DNA of 64,000 bases. It comes from SZUA-309 sp965233675. GTDB lineage: Bacteria > Pseudomonadota > Gammaproteobacteria > Pseudomonadales > Azotimanducaceae. Below, one piece after another: positions 26,301 through 35,003 of this stretch; the stretch's first letter is position 1; the number at the start of each line of letters is the position of its first letter. The notes beneath the pieces are model-generated. The model had not been told where the DNA came from and made no database searches. It saw only the letters and a list, made by a program, of their open reading frames with translations. Made by a program: the position numbers and the translations under genes. The DNA lies in assembly GCA_965233675.1 (NCBI GenBank), contig OZ247498.1:2232001-2296000 (forward strand). The letters run 5' to 3'.

Positions 26301-28490
26301 TCAGGCCTGAGCGGCTTTCGCTTCGCGGCGTCGGGCATGGAGTATGGGCTCGGTATAGCCGCTGGGCTGGGAGACGCCTTCGAGCACCAGGTCACAGGCT
26401 GCCTGAAAGGCGATGGAGCGATCATAGTCCGGCGCCATGGGCTGATAGCCCGCATCGCCGGCATTCTGTCCGTCCACGACCACGGCCATGCGCCGCATCG
26501 ATTCCAGCACCTGTTCCCGGCTGCAGACACCATGCAGCAGCCAGTTCGCGATGTGCTGGCTGGAGATCCGGCAGGTCGCCCGGTCCTCCATCAGGCCCAC
26601 ATCGTTGATGTCCGGCACTTTGGAACAACCGACCCCCTGATCGATCCAGCGGACCACATAGCCGAGGATGCCCTGGGCATTGTTGTCGAGTTCGTTCTGC
26701 ACTTCTTCTGCGGACAGGTTCTCTCCCAGCATCAGCGGTACGGTGAGAATGTCATCCAGGCTCGCCCGGGCCCGGCTGGAGAGTTCTTCCTGGCGTGAGG
26801 CGACACTGACCTGATGATAGTGCATGGCGTGCAGGGTAGCCGCAGTCGGTGACGGGACCCAGGCGGTGTTGGCACCGGCTTCCGGATGACCGATCTTGGT
26901 CTCCAGCATCTCTTTCATTTCGTCCGGCTTCGGCCACATGCCTTTGCCGATCTGAGCCCGACCCCGGAAGCCGGTGGCCAGACCGGCATCCACATTGGCA
27001 TCTTCGTAGGCCTGGATCCAGGGTTCAGCTTTGATCGCATCCTTACGCAGGAATGGACCCGCCTGCATGGAGGTGTGGATCTCGTCGCCGGTGCGATCCA
27101 GGAATCCGGTGTTGATGAACACCACCCGCTCTTTCGCCACTTCGATGCAGGCACGCAGATTGACCGTGGTCCGGCGCTCCTCATCCATGATGCCGACCTT
27201 GAGCGTGTTCTTCGGCAGACCGAGCACCTGTTCCACCCGGGCGAACAGATCGCAGGTGAGTTGCACTTCTTCCGGTCCATGCATTTTCGGCTTCACGATG
27301 TAGACGCTGCCCGTCCGTGAGTTGGCGAGCAGACCGTTGCCCTGCAGATCGTGCATGGCCGCCAGGGAGGTCACCATGGCGTCGAGGAAGCCTTCCGGCA
27401 CTTCGTTGCCCTCGCTGTCCAGCACCGCATCCGTCGTCATCAGATGTCCGACGTTGCGCACCAGCAGCAGGCTGCGACCGTGCAGGGTCAGTGGTTCGCC
27501 CGTTCGGCTGGTGTATGCCCGATCGGGATTGAGCCGCCGGGTGATGGTCCGGCCGCCTTTCTCCATGGACTCTTCCAGGTCGCCCTTCATCAGCCCGAGC
27601 CAGTTGCCGTAGACTACGCACTTGTCCTGTGCATCCACGGCGGCGACGGAATCCTCGCAATCCTGGATCGTGGTGACGGCACTTTCCAGAACCACGTCCT
27701 TCACACCTGCCGGATGCGCGGCACCGACGTTGTGTTCACGGTCGATCTGAATATCCACATGCAGACCGTTGTGCTTCAGCAGAATTGAACTCGGATCCGC
27801 TTCGTTCACGAAGCCGACGAACTGATCCGGGTCCCGGAGACCCGTGTTGCCACCGTTGTCGAGCACCGCGCGCAGTTGACGGTTACCGGCCTCATCCGCA
27901 CCGATGCCATAGGCCACCACTTCCGTGTGGCTCGCGCCATCGAGTGGGACCGCGGAATCCAGGAAGGCTGCCGCGTGTGCCACCACCACTTCACCCCGGG
28001 CCGGATTGTAGCTGCTGCCTTTCTCTTTGCCGGGCGTTTCCGGGATGATGTCGGTGCCATAGAAGGCGTCGTAGAGCGAGCCCCAGCGGGCATTTGCAGC
28101 GTTCAGCGAAAACCGCGCGTTCATCACCGGCACCACGAGCTGTGGTCCGGCAACGAGTGCGATCTCTTCATCGACATTTTCTGTTTCGATGGTGAAGGGT
28201 GCCGGCTCCTCCACCAGATAGCCGATCTCAGTAAGGAACGCCTTGTATTCCCCCGCGTCAATCTGCTGACCTTTGCGCGCCAGGTGCCACTCATCGATGG
28301 TCTTCTGCAGCTGCTCACGCTTTTCGAGCAGTGCCACGTTTCTCGGTCCCAGCTCGGCAAGCAATTGCTCGAAGCCGGACCAGAAGTCATCCAGGCCCAC
28401 GCCTGTGCCCGGCAGAACCTGCTCTGCCACCAGGGTGTCGAGTTCGGCAGCTATCTTGAGGCCGCCGCGGCTGATGCGATCTTCACTCAT
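26301..28490 (-). CDS. glcB: Malate synthase G
   Basis: Malate synthase G condenses glyoxylate and acetyl-CoA to malate in the glyoxylate bypass, allowing growth on C2 units. The 729-residue length is right for isoform G. Conserved stretches include MNARFSLNAANARWGSLYDAFY, VKPKMHGPEEVQLTCDLFARV and GIMDEERRTTVNLRACIE, the last two around the active site. The start at 28490 follows GGGGGA; the frame above it is not family-like. No isocitrate lyase lies in the window. Together with the acyl-CoA genes around it, it supports growth on fatty-acid or similar carbon. Confidence 0.97.
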   Translation of the reverse strand: MSEDRISRGGLKIAAELDTLVAEQVLPGTGVGLDDFWSGFEQLLAELGPRNVALLEKREQLQKTIDEWHLARKGQQIDAGEYKAFLTEIGYLVEEPAPFTIETENVDEEIALVAGPQLVVPVMNARFSLNAANARWGSLYDAFYGTDIIPETPGKEKGSSYNPARGEVVVAHAAAFLDSAVPLDGASHTEVVAYGIGADEAGNRQLRAVLDNGGNTGLRDPDQFVGFVNEADPSSILLKHNGLHVDIQIDREHNVGAAHPAGVKDVVLESAVTTIQDCEDSVAAVDAQDKCVVYGNWLGLMKGDLEESMEKGGRTITRRLNPDRAYTSRTGEPLTLHGRSLLLVRNVGHLMTTDAVLDSEGNEVPEGFLDAMVTSLAAMHDLQGNGLLANSRTGSVYIVKPKMHGPEEVQLTCDLFARVEQVLGLPKNTLKVGIMDEERRTTVNLRACIEVAKERVVFINTGFLDRTGDEIHTSMQAGPFLRKDAIKAEPWIQAYEDANVDAGLATGFRGRAQIGKGMWPKPDEMKEMLETKIGHPEAGANTAWVPSPTAATLHAMHYHQVSVASRQEELSSRARASLDDILTVPLMLGENLSAEEVQNELDNNAQGILGYVVRWIDQGVGCSKVPDINDVGLMEDRATCRISSQHIANWLLHGVCSREQVLESMRRMAVVVDGQNAGDAGYQPMAPDYDRSIAFQAACDLVLEGVSQPSGYTEPILHARRREAKAAQA

Positions 28491-28619
28491 GGATGTCCCC
28501 CAAAAATCGGGTCGTAAAAAAAGCGCGTAAGTATACACGCGGCCTTCTCCATGAAAGGACGACTGACAGGAATCTATTAGTGTCCTGAAGATCAAGCCAG
28601 GGACAGCTGCCCCCGGTGA

Positions 28620-28979
28620 TCAGTCCCGGGCGGTAAAGAAGTCCGCCCTGGGAGTGAAGGTCTCGTCGTAGACGGGTTCTTCCAGATCGACCCGGTATTT
28701 GGCGGTTTCCGCCTTCAGCAGACCGAACTGACCAATGGCTTCCCGCATCTCCAGATACCAGCGGTTCTGAAAATGGGCCGCCAGCGCGGCTTCCGAAGCC
28801 CAGCGTTCGAACACCCGGATACGCCCCGGGTGCGTGGGTTCAGGACACCAGTCGTAGTCGAGGCAACCGGGCTGGGTCAACGCGCCTTCGATCAGCGGTC
28901 GACCGGCATCCAGCGCAGCCTGCATTTTTTCCGGTGGCAGATCGATCGTCCCCGAAATGATGATAGCGGTGTTTGCCAT
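28620..28979 (-). CDS. Antibiotic-biosynthesis-monooxygenase (ABM) fold protein
   Basis: The 119-residue protein has the dimeric ferredoxin-like ABM layout: IIISGTIDLPPEKMQAAL, EGALTQPGCLDYDWCPEP and RVFERWASEAALAAHFQN. ABM proteins are small cofactor-free oxygenases or structural relatives, acting on quinones, haem or other aromatics. Key haem-degrading residues are not obvious here, so the reaction is unknown. It is on the minus strand, 129 bases before malate synthase, and downstream of the LLM monooxygenase. Confidence 0.8.
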   Translation of the reverse strand: MANTAIIISGTIDLPPEKMQAALDAGRPLIEGALTQPGCLDYDWCPEPTHPGRIRVFERWASEAALAAHFQNRWYLEMREAIGQFGLLKAETAKYRVDLEEPVYDETFTPRADFFTARD

Positions 28980-29013
28980 AGCCTCCGACCTTCGTTCGTC
29001 CGTTTCTGTCGCT

Positions 29014-29037
29014 CGCGTGCTTACCCGCGTGCTTGTA
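29014..29037. repeat. 12-bp duplication CGCGTGCTT(ACC/GTA)
   Basis: CGCGTGCTTACC and CGCGTGCTTGTA are adjacent (29014-29025, 29026-29037) in the short gap between the ABM and LLM genes. Confidence 0.65.
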
Positions 29038-29057
29038 TGTTTCCGGTCTTTCGCCCG

Positions 29058-30023
29058 CTACTTCCCAGCAAGTCGTGCCACTACCGGGGCAAAGGGTTCC
29101 ATGGCATCTTCCCCCACGGTGATATAGGAAATCCCGTGCAGTTCCCGGCGCCGGATGAGTTCTTCACAGACGGTGTCGACGCTGCCGAACAGGGCGTGCG
29201 GATGGGCGCGCATATCTGCTTCGGAGAAGCCGAACATCTGCGCGAAGTTACCGAGCACCGGCGCCGGATCGTCCATCACAAAGGTGAAGTAAGCGCCGAT
29301 CTCGATGGTGAGATCGTCGAAGCGATCCCCTGCCCCTTCGCGTACCCAGCCGATCTTCTTCCGGGTTTCCGCTTCTGAAGAAGCCTGCACCCCGTCCGGT
29401 CCGATCATGCCCGACCGGTTGTTGAAATTGAGACTGACGATGTCGGCTTCCCGGCCTGCCAGACGAAGGATCTTCGGTGCACCGCCGCCAATCATCAGCG
29501 GCGGCCCTGAGAGCGGCTTCGGCAGGCCCTCGAAATCCCGCCAGTTCAGCGTTCCGTTCGATACGTTCGCTGGACCTTCGGCCCGGAACGCCTTGATGCC
29601 CTCGATCACATCAGCCAGCCGGTTGATCCGACGGCCGGCGGACTCGAATGGCAGTCCGATGGCCTCGTATTCACCCTTCAGCCAGCCCGCCCCGAGGCCG
29701 AACTCCAATCGTCCGCCGGAAAGATGATCGATGGTCATGGCCGACTTCGCCAGCACCACCGGGTTGTGATAGTCGATGCAGAAAACCCGGCAACCGATAT
29801 GAATCTTCTCGGTCACCGCGGCCGCATAGGCCATTGCGGGAATCGCCGCCAGGCCCTGGACCGGATGGTTGGTGGCTTCCAGCGCCGGGCCCGGACCGAT
29901 GATGTGATCAGCCAGATGGAAGGCCGAATAGCCGAGCGATTCTGCCTTCCGGGCCTTGGCGGCCCAGTCCGCGCCGGAATCCGCGTTGAACGACTGGACG
30001 CCGAAGCGGAATGATTTACTCAT
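29058..30023 (-). CDS. LLM-class flavin/F420-dependent monooxygenase-like protein
   Basis: The 321-residue protein is a TIM barrel of the luciferase-like superfamily, closest by eye to the MSMEG_2516-type family often labelled F420-dependent. Markers are AWKARKAESLGYSAFHLADH-like opening, VTEKIHIGCRVFCIDYHNPV, FGLGAGWLKGEYEAIGLPF and PLMIGGGAPKILRLAGREA. The electron donor could be FMNH2 or F420H2; no F420 biosynthesis gene is in the window. ATG 30023 was chosen over the GTG at 30026. It sits with a ThuA-like and an SDR gene in one minus-strand run. Confidence 0.82.
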   Translation of the reverse strand: MSKSFRFGVQSFNADSGADWAAKARKAESLGYSAFHLADHIIGPGPALEATNHPVQGLAAIPAMAYAAAVTEKIHIGCRVFCIDYHNPVVLAKSAMTIDHLSGGRLEFGLGAGWLKGEYEAIGLPFESAGRRINRLADVIEGIKAFRAEGPANVSNGTLNWRDFEGLPKPLSGPPLMIGGGAPKILRLAGREADIVSLNFNNRSGMIGPDGVQASSEAETRKKIGWVREGAGDRFDDLTIEIGAYFTFVMDDPAPVLGNFAQMFGFSEADMRAHPHALFGSVDTVCEELIRRRELHGISYITVGEDAMEPFAPVVARLAGK

Positions 30024-30064
30024 CACTGTGCCTGTCGTTCACGCCTGAACACACCCGGTCACGC

Positions 30065-30814
30065 TCACGCATTGTCGATGCAGTACCGGATACCGCGGCG
30101 CAGCAGCTCGTAGTACTCGGGCTTCTCCCAGCTGCCCCGCTCGATCACCGGGTAATACTCCACCATGGGCTGCATGTCGTAGTGACCCCGACAGTGACCA
30201 AGATTGAGATAAAGCACCTCGCCTTCTCCCACCGGGTTGACGTAGTACACGGGGCGCGGCGCATCGTCCGGCCAGTCCGCTTCCACAAAGCCCTGAGCCT
30301 GACCGGTGAATCGGCTCTGCAGCAGCAGGTGAATGTCGCCATGGATGCGGGAGAGATAGAGCTCGTCGTCGGTCTCGAACGGTTCGATTCCCTTGACGAG
30401 TTCATGTTCCGGATCCGCGATTTCCACCGTGAACGGCTGGATGGGTGGATGAGCGATGAACTGGGTGCCGAGCACGTTCATCAGCACCGGCGCAATTTCC
30501 GGTGCATCGACACCACCCTCATCCAGAAACTTCAGGATCGAATTGGTGCCGTGCAAGGCAAACCACCGCTTACCGCTGGCGATGAAGTCCCTCAATGCCT
30601 CCTGTTCTGCTTCCGTGGGAACCAGATTGCAGGTGTAGGTGATCAGGAAATCACTCCCGGCAATGGCCTCGATGTCGTGATAGTTCGAGGCCACTTCCGT
30701 ACGCACCGACTCGTGCTCGGCCAGCAGCTTCAGAAGCTCCAGCCGGGCATAGTCGATATCGTGGAAATCACCGGCCGCGACCAGATAGACCTTGGTGGTT
30801 TCGTGCTCTGACAC
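30065..30814 (-). CDS. ThuA-like domain protein 1
   Basis: The 249-residue protein has the flavodoxin/class-I-glutamine-amidotransferase-like fold of ThuA proteins, with YLVAAGDFHDIDYARLEL, KRWFALHGTNSILKFL and VYYVNPVGEGEVLYLNLGH. ThuA proteins are linked to sugar (trehalose-type) conversion, but the mechanism is not settled. GTG 30814 has a strong GGGAGGA box. The family recurs at 33380-34162, with the SDR, Rieske and P450 genes in between. Confidence 0.82.
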   Translation of the reverse strand: MSEHETTKVYLVAAGDFHDIDYARLELLKLLAEHESVRTEVASNYHDIEAIAGSDFLITYTCNLVPTEAEQEALRDFIASGKRWFALHGTNSILKFLDEGGVDAPEIAPVLMNVLGTQFIAHPPIQPFTVEIADPEHELVKGIEPFETDDELYLSRIHGDIHLLLQSRFTGQAQGFVEADWPDDAPRPVYYVNPVGEGEVLYLNLGHCRGHYDMQPMVEYYPVIERGSWEKPEYYELLRRGIRYCIDNA

Positions 30815-30841
30815 AGTGTCCTCCCGTCGCCTGAAAGCAGC

Positions 30842-31600
30842 CTAGAACTGAATGCGCTTGGTGATACCGCCGTCGATCACGATATTCGCGGCCGTGGTGA
30901 AGGCACCGAGCGGGCTCGCCAGCAGCGCGATCTGAGCCGCCACTTCCTCGGCGGTGCCCATCCGGCCGAGGGGGACGTCTGCCAGGGTCGCTTCGTAGAA
31001 CGGCGTCATATTCTGCTTGATGAAATCCCAGGATCCCCCTTCGATCATGATGGGGCCGGGTGAGATGGCATTGACCCGAATGCCCTTGGCGCCCACGTCC
31101 TGGGCCAGCGCACCGGCATATTGAATCACCGCCGCTTTCATCGAATTGTAGGCACCGGCGGAGATGAACTTCTCCAGCGCCGCCGTGGAGGAAATCATGG
31201 CGATGCTGGCATTGTCAGAGTTCTCCAGATAAGGCATGCAGGCCTCCACCAGGCGTACGGCACCCAGCACGTCATGCTCAAAATTGGCGCGCCAGCCTTC
31301 CTCGCCGGGCGCATTGCCGCCCGAAACGTTGGAAACCAGGCAATCCACACCGCCGAGCGCTTCAGCGGATGCTTCCACCCAGGCTTTCAACGCATCACCG
31401 TCACCCACGTCCACGGACTGACCAAAGGCCGTCACGCCTTTTGCCTGCAACGCTTCCACCGCCGCCGCCACTTCCGCTTCATTACGCGCGCAGATGGCAA
31501 CGTTGCAACCTTCGTCCGCCAGCGTATCAGCGATCGCCCGGCCGATTCCCTTGGTGGCGCCGGTGATGAGGGCCTTCTGGCCTTTGAGTTGTAGATCCAT
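30842..31600 (-). CDS. Short-chain dehydrogenase/reductase (SDR)
   Basis: A classical 252-residue SDR that oxidises or reduces an alcohol/ketone with NAD(P)H. It keeps the cofactor glycine motif TGATKGIGRAIA, the NVSGG structural motif, the catalytic Ser in MISSTA and the YNSMK active-site pair (Tyr, Lys). The C-terminal INGITKRIQF-like end is normal. The GGAGC box precedes ATG 31600. It is the first gene of the run that includes ThuA-like 1 and the LLM monooxygenase; spacing to ThuA-like 1 is 27 bases. Confidence 0.93.
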   Translation of the reverse strand: MDLQLKGQKALITGATKGIGRAIADTLADEGCNVAICARNEAEVAAAVEALQAKGVTAFGQSVDVGDGDALKAWVEASAEALGGVDCLVSNVSGGNAPGEEGWRANFEHDVLGAVRLVEACMPYLENSDNASIAMISSTAALEKFISAGAYNSMKAAVIQYAGALAQDVGAKGIRVNAISPGPIMIEGGSWDFIKQNMTPFYEATLADVPLGRMGTAEEVAAQIALLASPLGAFTTAANIVIDGGITKRIQF

Positions 31601-31647
31601 TGTGAAGCTCCTTGTTACGTACTTGGTACACAGCGAAAGCTGTGTTC

Positions 31648-31947
31648 TTAGAGAATCAGATTCACTTTGCCCGCCTCGAGCGCAAGGGTAAATCGTTTCA
31701 GGCCGGCTTCCGCCGGTGCGCCTATGGCCGCACCCGTGCGCACATCGAAGGAGGCGCCATGGGCCGGGCAGGTCAGTTCGTAGCCGCGCAAAGTCCCGCC
31801 AGCCAGGGGCCGACCCGCGTGGGTGCAGAGGTTACTGACGGCATAGTACTGACCATAGGCGTTGACGATGAGCACTTCCTCACCGCCCACCCGGGTGGCG
31901 GCCATCTCCCCTTCGCCGAGAGCCGTCATCGGTAACAGCGGAATCAC
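31648..31947 (-). CDS. Rieske [2Fe-2S] ferredoxin
   Basis: This 99-residue single-domain protein has the two Rieske cluster motifs, CTHAG and CPAHG, that bind a 2Fe-2S centre by two Cys and two His. It is likely an electron carrier for an oxygenase, and the P450 encoded divergently is a candidate partner. The start is placed at GTG 31947, whose GTG overlaps the TGA of a 13-codon upstream frame (GTGA). That frame begins at ATG 31985 behind a strong GGGAGGGG box. Confidence 0.85.
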   Translation of the reverse strand: MIPLLPMTALGEGEMAATRVGGEEVLIVNAYGQYYAVSNLCTHAGRPLAGGTLRGYELTCPAHGASFDVRTGAAIGAPAEAGLKRFTLALEAGKVNLIL

Positions 31948-31985
31948 TGGATCAGGCCCGTCGCCGTGCCGGTTGTGCCACTCAT
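31944..31985 (-). CDS. 13-codon upstream frame coupled to the Rieske gene
   Basis: ATG 31985 lies seven bases after GGGAGGGG, the best ribosome-binding site near the Rieske gene. The frame encodes MSGTTGTATGLIQ and stops at TGA 31946-31944, which overlaps the Rieske start GTG. It could be a coupling leader. A single-base indel would instead fuse it to the Rieske protein, so a frameshift is the alternative reading. Confidence 0.45.
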   Translation of the reverse strand: MSGTTGTATGLIQ

Positions 31986-32117
31986 CTGAATTTCCCCTCC
32001 CTCGAACGGCCATTCTGGCGGACTGCGCGAAAAACAGTCAAGCCTGCTTTTTTTTGCGTAACCGGCCAGCCATACTCCTACCAACCGGTACGATCGTCCG
32101 ATGGGAGGAAAGCAGAC

Positions 32118-33377
32118 ATGAGCGACATTTTGAACACCCCGCTCAACGAATTGACCCCGATGAACCCGGAAGTGCTCGCCTGTCCACACGCCTTCAATGA
32201 ACGCCTGCGCAGGGAAGCCCCCGTCTACCAGTGCCCGCACACAGGCATCACCTTTATTTCCGACTACGAAACCATCACCCGGATTGCCAAGGATTACGAG
32301 ACCTTTTCGAATCGCTTCTCCACCGCCATGCCGACCAGCGAATCCCGGGTGGATCCGCGCATCGTCGAAATCCAGAAAAAGGGTTACCCACCGGTGGACA
32401 CCATGCTGACCCAGGACCCGCCACTGCATCGTCGTTACCGGGGAATGGTCAATCAGGCGTTCACAGCCCGGCGGGTGGCGACCCTGGAGCCCGAGATCGA
32501 AAAACTCTGCCACGACATCATCGACAGTTTCATCCACAACGGCCGTTGTGAGTTCGTGGCGGACTTCGCGGAGCGGGTGCCTCTCACCGTGATTGCCGAT
32601 CAGCTCGGAGTGCCGCTGTCCGATTACGAGCTGTTCAAGACCTGGTCCGATGCCTTTGTGGCCCAGCTTTCCCAGATGGCGTCGGCAGATGAGGCGGTGC
32701 AGGCGGCCGAGCTCATATTCGAGTATCAGCAGTACTTCGCGAAGAAGATCGAGGAACGGCGACTACAACCCCAGGACGACATCATTTCCGATATCGTCCA
32801 CGCCCGGTTCGAGGATGAACGGCCGTTGGATGTGGCCGAAATGCTGTCGATCATCCAGCAGTTGCTGGTGGCCGGAAACGAAACCACCACGCATTCGATT
32901 GCCGATGGCATCCTGCTGCTCATCCAGCATCCGAATCAGCACAGGCTGTTGAAGCAGAACCCTGATCTGATCGCGAATTTCGTCGAGGAAGTGCTCCGGC
33001 TTGCCACCCCGACGGCGAACATGTGGCGTGTGGCAACGAAAGACACCGAGATCAACGGCGTGCCCGTTAAAAAGGGTGCCATGCTGCAACTCCGGTATTC
33101 CTCCGCCAACCGGGACGAACAGAAGTTCGAAGCGCCACAGACCTTCGACGTCACCCGGGAAAACGCCCGCAGCAATCTGGCCTTCGGTCACGGCGTGCAC
33201 ATGTGCGTCGGCGCAAATCTGGCTCGTAAGGAGCTGGATACCGCATTCCGCGTACTGCTGGAGCGGCTGGACAACTTCGAGCTGGACTGTGAAGAGTCGG
33301 CGCTCAGCTATCCGCCCAACGTACTGTTACGCGGGCTGGCGGAACTGCCCATCCGCTTCACACCCCGGGCGGACTGA
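32118..33377 (+). CDS. Cytochrome P450
   Basis: This 419-residue bacterial class-I P450 has the I-helix AGNETTTHS (oxygen activation), the ExxR of EEVLRLATPT, and the haem-binding loop FGHGVHMCVGANLARKE. It would hydroxylate an organic substrate with electrons from a ferredoxin and reductase. The GGAGGAAA box precedes the ATG. A Rieske ferredoxin is divergently encoded 170 bases away; no ferredoxin reductase is nearby. Substrate range cannot be read from the sequence. Confidence 0.95.
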   Translation: MSDILNTPLNELTPMNPEVLACPHAFNERLRREAPVYQCPHTGITFISDYETITRIAKDYETFSNRFSTAMPTSESRVDPRIVEIQKKGYPPVDTMLTQDPPLHRRYRGMVNQAFTARRVATLEPEIEKLCHDIIDSFIHNGRCEFVADFAERVPLTVIADQLGVPLSDYELFKTWSDAFVAQLSQMASADEAVQAAELIFEYQQYFAKKIEERRLQPQDDIISDIVHARFEDERPLDVAEMLSIIQQLLVAGNETTTHSIADGILLLIQHPNQHRLLKQNPDLIANFVEEVLRLATPTANMWRVATKDTEINGVPVKKGAMLQLRYSSANRDEQKFEAPQTFDVTRENARSNLAFGHGVHMCVGANLARKELDTAFRVLLERLDNFELDCEESALSYPPNVLLRGLAELPIRFTPRAD

Positions 33378-33379
33378 GC

Positions 33380-34162
33380 TCAGCGCCCGCTCACCCAGTC
33401 GATGGCATTGCCGATCAGCTGCCGGAAGTGGGTGTTTGCATAGGCTTTCGGGTCGTCGCCGCACTGCAGATACACGATCCGGCTGGCCCCCACCTCCCGG
33501 GTCCAGCCGATCAGGCTCGAGCCCGGGGGATGATCCCAATCCGAGTTGTCGTGCATCTTTCCGCGCAGAACCACATTGGCGGCCGAGTAGAAATTCTCCC
33601 TGGTGAAGGCGTAGTCGGATGCAAGCAGAGGGGTCACATCCGTTTCGAAGACCTCATAGAGATAGAGCTCGTCGGTGATCTCGAAAGTCTCCGGCACACC
33701 ACGCGTCACCGGATGATCAGCCAGCACACGCACCTGGTGCGTGACATCGTGCCGGTAGCCTGAATCCAGTCGCGCTTCACCTCGCACCTCGGCGGGCAGG
33801 TAGAGGAACCGGCCGCCGATGAGCTCGCCATATTCCGGCCAGGCTGGCCAGCCGGCGATGGCGTGATGAAGAAAGACGAAACCATGGCCTGCGTCCACCA
33901 GCGCGGAGAACTGCGCTTTGAACGCCTCTTCAGGCGCTTCGAAAACCGGCCCTTGCGGACGGAAATCGATGCCCGGCATGTCGTAGATCACGAAGGCATC
34001 GTAGGCGGCAGCCTGTTCAATATTCTGCAGGGCCCGTGCGGCCGGCTGCTCCACATGGGTCCAGTCCACCCCGGGCAACTCGTCGAACAGCGCAAAGAAC
34101 GGCGCCCGCTCGAACGGGTGCCCCTTGGTCACAAGCAGTATGTTGCGTTCCCCGTCGCTCAT
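33380..34162 (-). CDS. ThuA-like domain protein 2
   Basis: The 260-residue protein is a second ThuA-fold member, with LLVTKGHPFERAPFFALFDE at the start, GHGFVFLHHAIAGWPAWPEY in the centre and RIVYLQCGDDPKAYANTHF near the end. The last part matches the GHxxxAY-type pattern typical of ThuA domains better than copy 1. Start ATG 34162 has AAGGTGG upstream; the frame to 34246 is not family-like. It is convergent with the P450 gene (two bases between stops) and divergent from the TetR gene. Confidence 0.82.
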   Translation of the reverse strand: MSDGERNILLVTKGHPFERAPFFALFDELPGVDWTHVEQPAARALQNIEQAAAYDAFVIYDMPGIDFRPQGPVFEAPEEAFKAQFSALVDAGHGFVFLHHAIAGWPAWPEYGELIGGRFLYLPAEVRGEARLDSGYRHDVTHQVRVLADHPVTRGVPETFEITDELYLYEVFETDVTPLLASDYAFTRENFYSAANVVLRGKMHDNSDWDHPPGSSLIGWTREVGASRIVYLQCGDDPKAYANTHFRQLIGNAIDWVSGR

Positions 34163-34248
34163 AAGGCCACCTTGCCCCCATGGATACTCGGCTTTTAGTA
34201 TGTCCGGGAGCAGCCTGCCCTTAAACCACCAACGTAAGCGAGCCACCG

Positions 34249-34939
34249 ATGGCCGACCCTGAGACCAGGATCGAGAAGACCTGGCAGCAGACCAAGAGCG
34301 AACAGACCCGGGAGAACATTCTCTCCTCCGCGATTGCCTGCTTCTACGATCTCGGCTATGCCAGCACCACGACGGACAATATCGCCAGGAGAGCGGGCGT
34401 TTCCCGGGGTGCCATGCTGCACCACTTCCCCACCCGATTCGAACTGATCAGTGCCGCCATTCAGCATCTGAGCGACCGCTGGCTGCAGCGATTCACGGAG
34501 GTGGAGAGCCGGGTCAACGAAGGCGCCGACCACACCCGGGTGGGGGAAGGCATCGACGCCTACTGGGAATTGCTGAATTCCCCGGACTGGGTGGTGTTCA
34601 ACGAGCTGAAGGTGGCTGCCCGAACGGATCAGGAACTGGAGCAGGCACTGGTGCCAGCCTTGAAAGGGTTCGGCAAGGCGATGGCGGAGACGGCGCAGGA
34701 GCTGTACCCCCAACCTGGCCCTCTCGGAAGCCTACGAACGTGGCAACCTGCTCACCACCTACCTGCTCGAGGGCATGGCGGCTGCCAAGCTGATTCGCGG
34801 CATCCCGATCCCGGAGAAAAAGGTCCTCGACTGGCTGAAGCGGGAACTGGTGCGGAGTTATCAGGATGTGCTGACCACCGTCAAACGACCCAGCGATGAA
34901 CTGCCGGACGCGCCCAAGCGGAAAAAAAGTCAAAGCTGA
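34249..34939 (+). pseudogene. TetR-family regulator, frameshifted in a C5 run
   Basis: The N-terminus is an intact TetR DNA-binding domain (ENILSSAIACFYDLGYASTT then DNIARRAGVSRGAMLHHF). After residue ~152 the reading frame goes wrong: the current frame ends at 34899 with an Arg/Gly-rich nonsense tail. Skipping one C of CCCCC (34707-34711) restores LALSEAYERGNLLTTYLLEG and a normal C-terminal domain to TGA 34939 (about 229 residues). Real mutation, assembly error or slippage are all possible. The gene heads the aco-like operon, so loss of this regulator could leave that operon unregulated. Confidence 0.85.
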
Positions 34940-35003
34940 CTGTTTTAGTGACCCCGAGTTTGGATAAGATCTCTCCCCTTACTGCCTGAAGGGGAAACGG
35001 GGC

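Noticed and set aside
34942..34970. Possible promoter before acoA
   Set aside because: A TAAGAT -10-like box exists but no acceptable -35 at the right distance.
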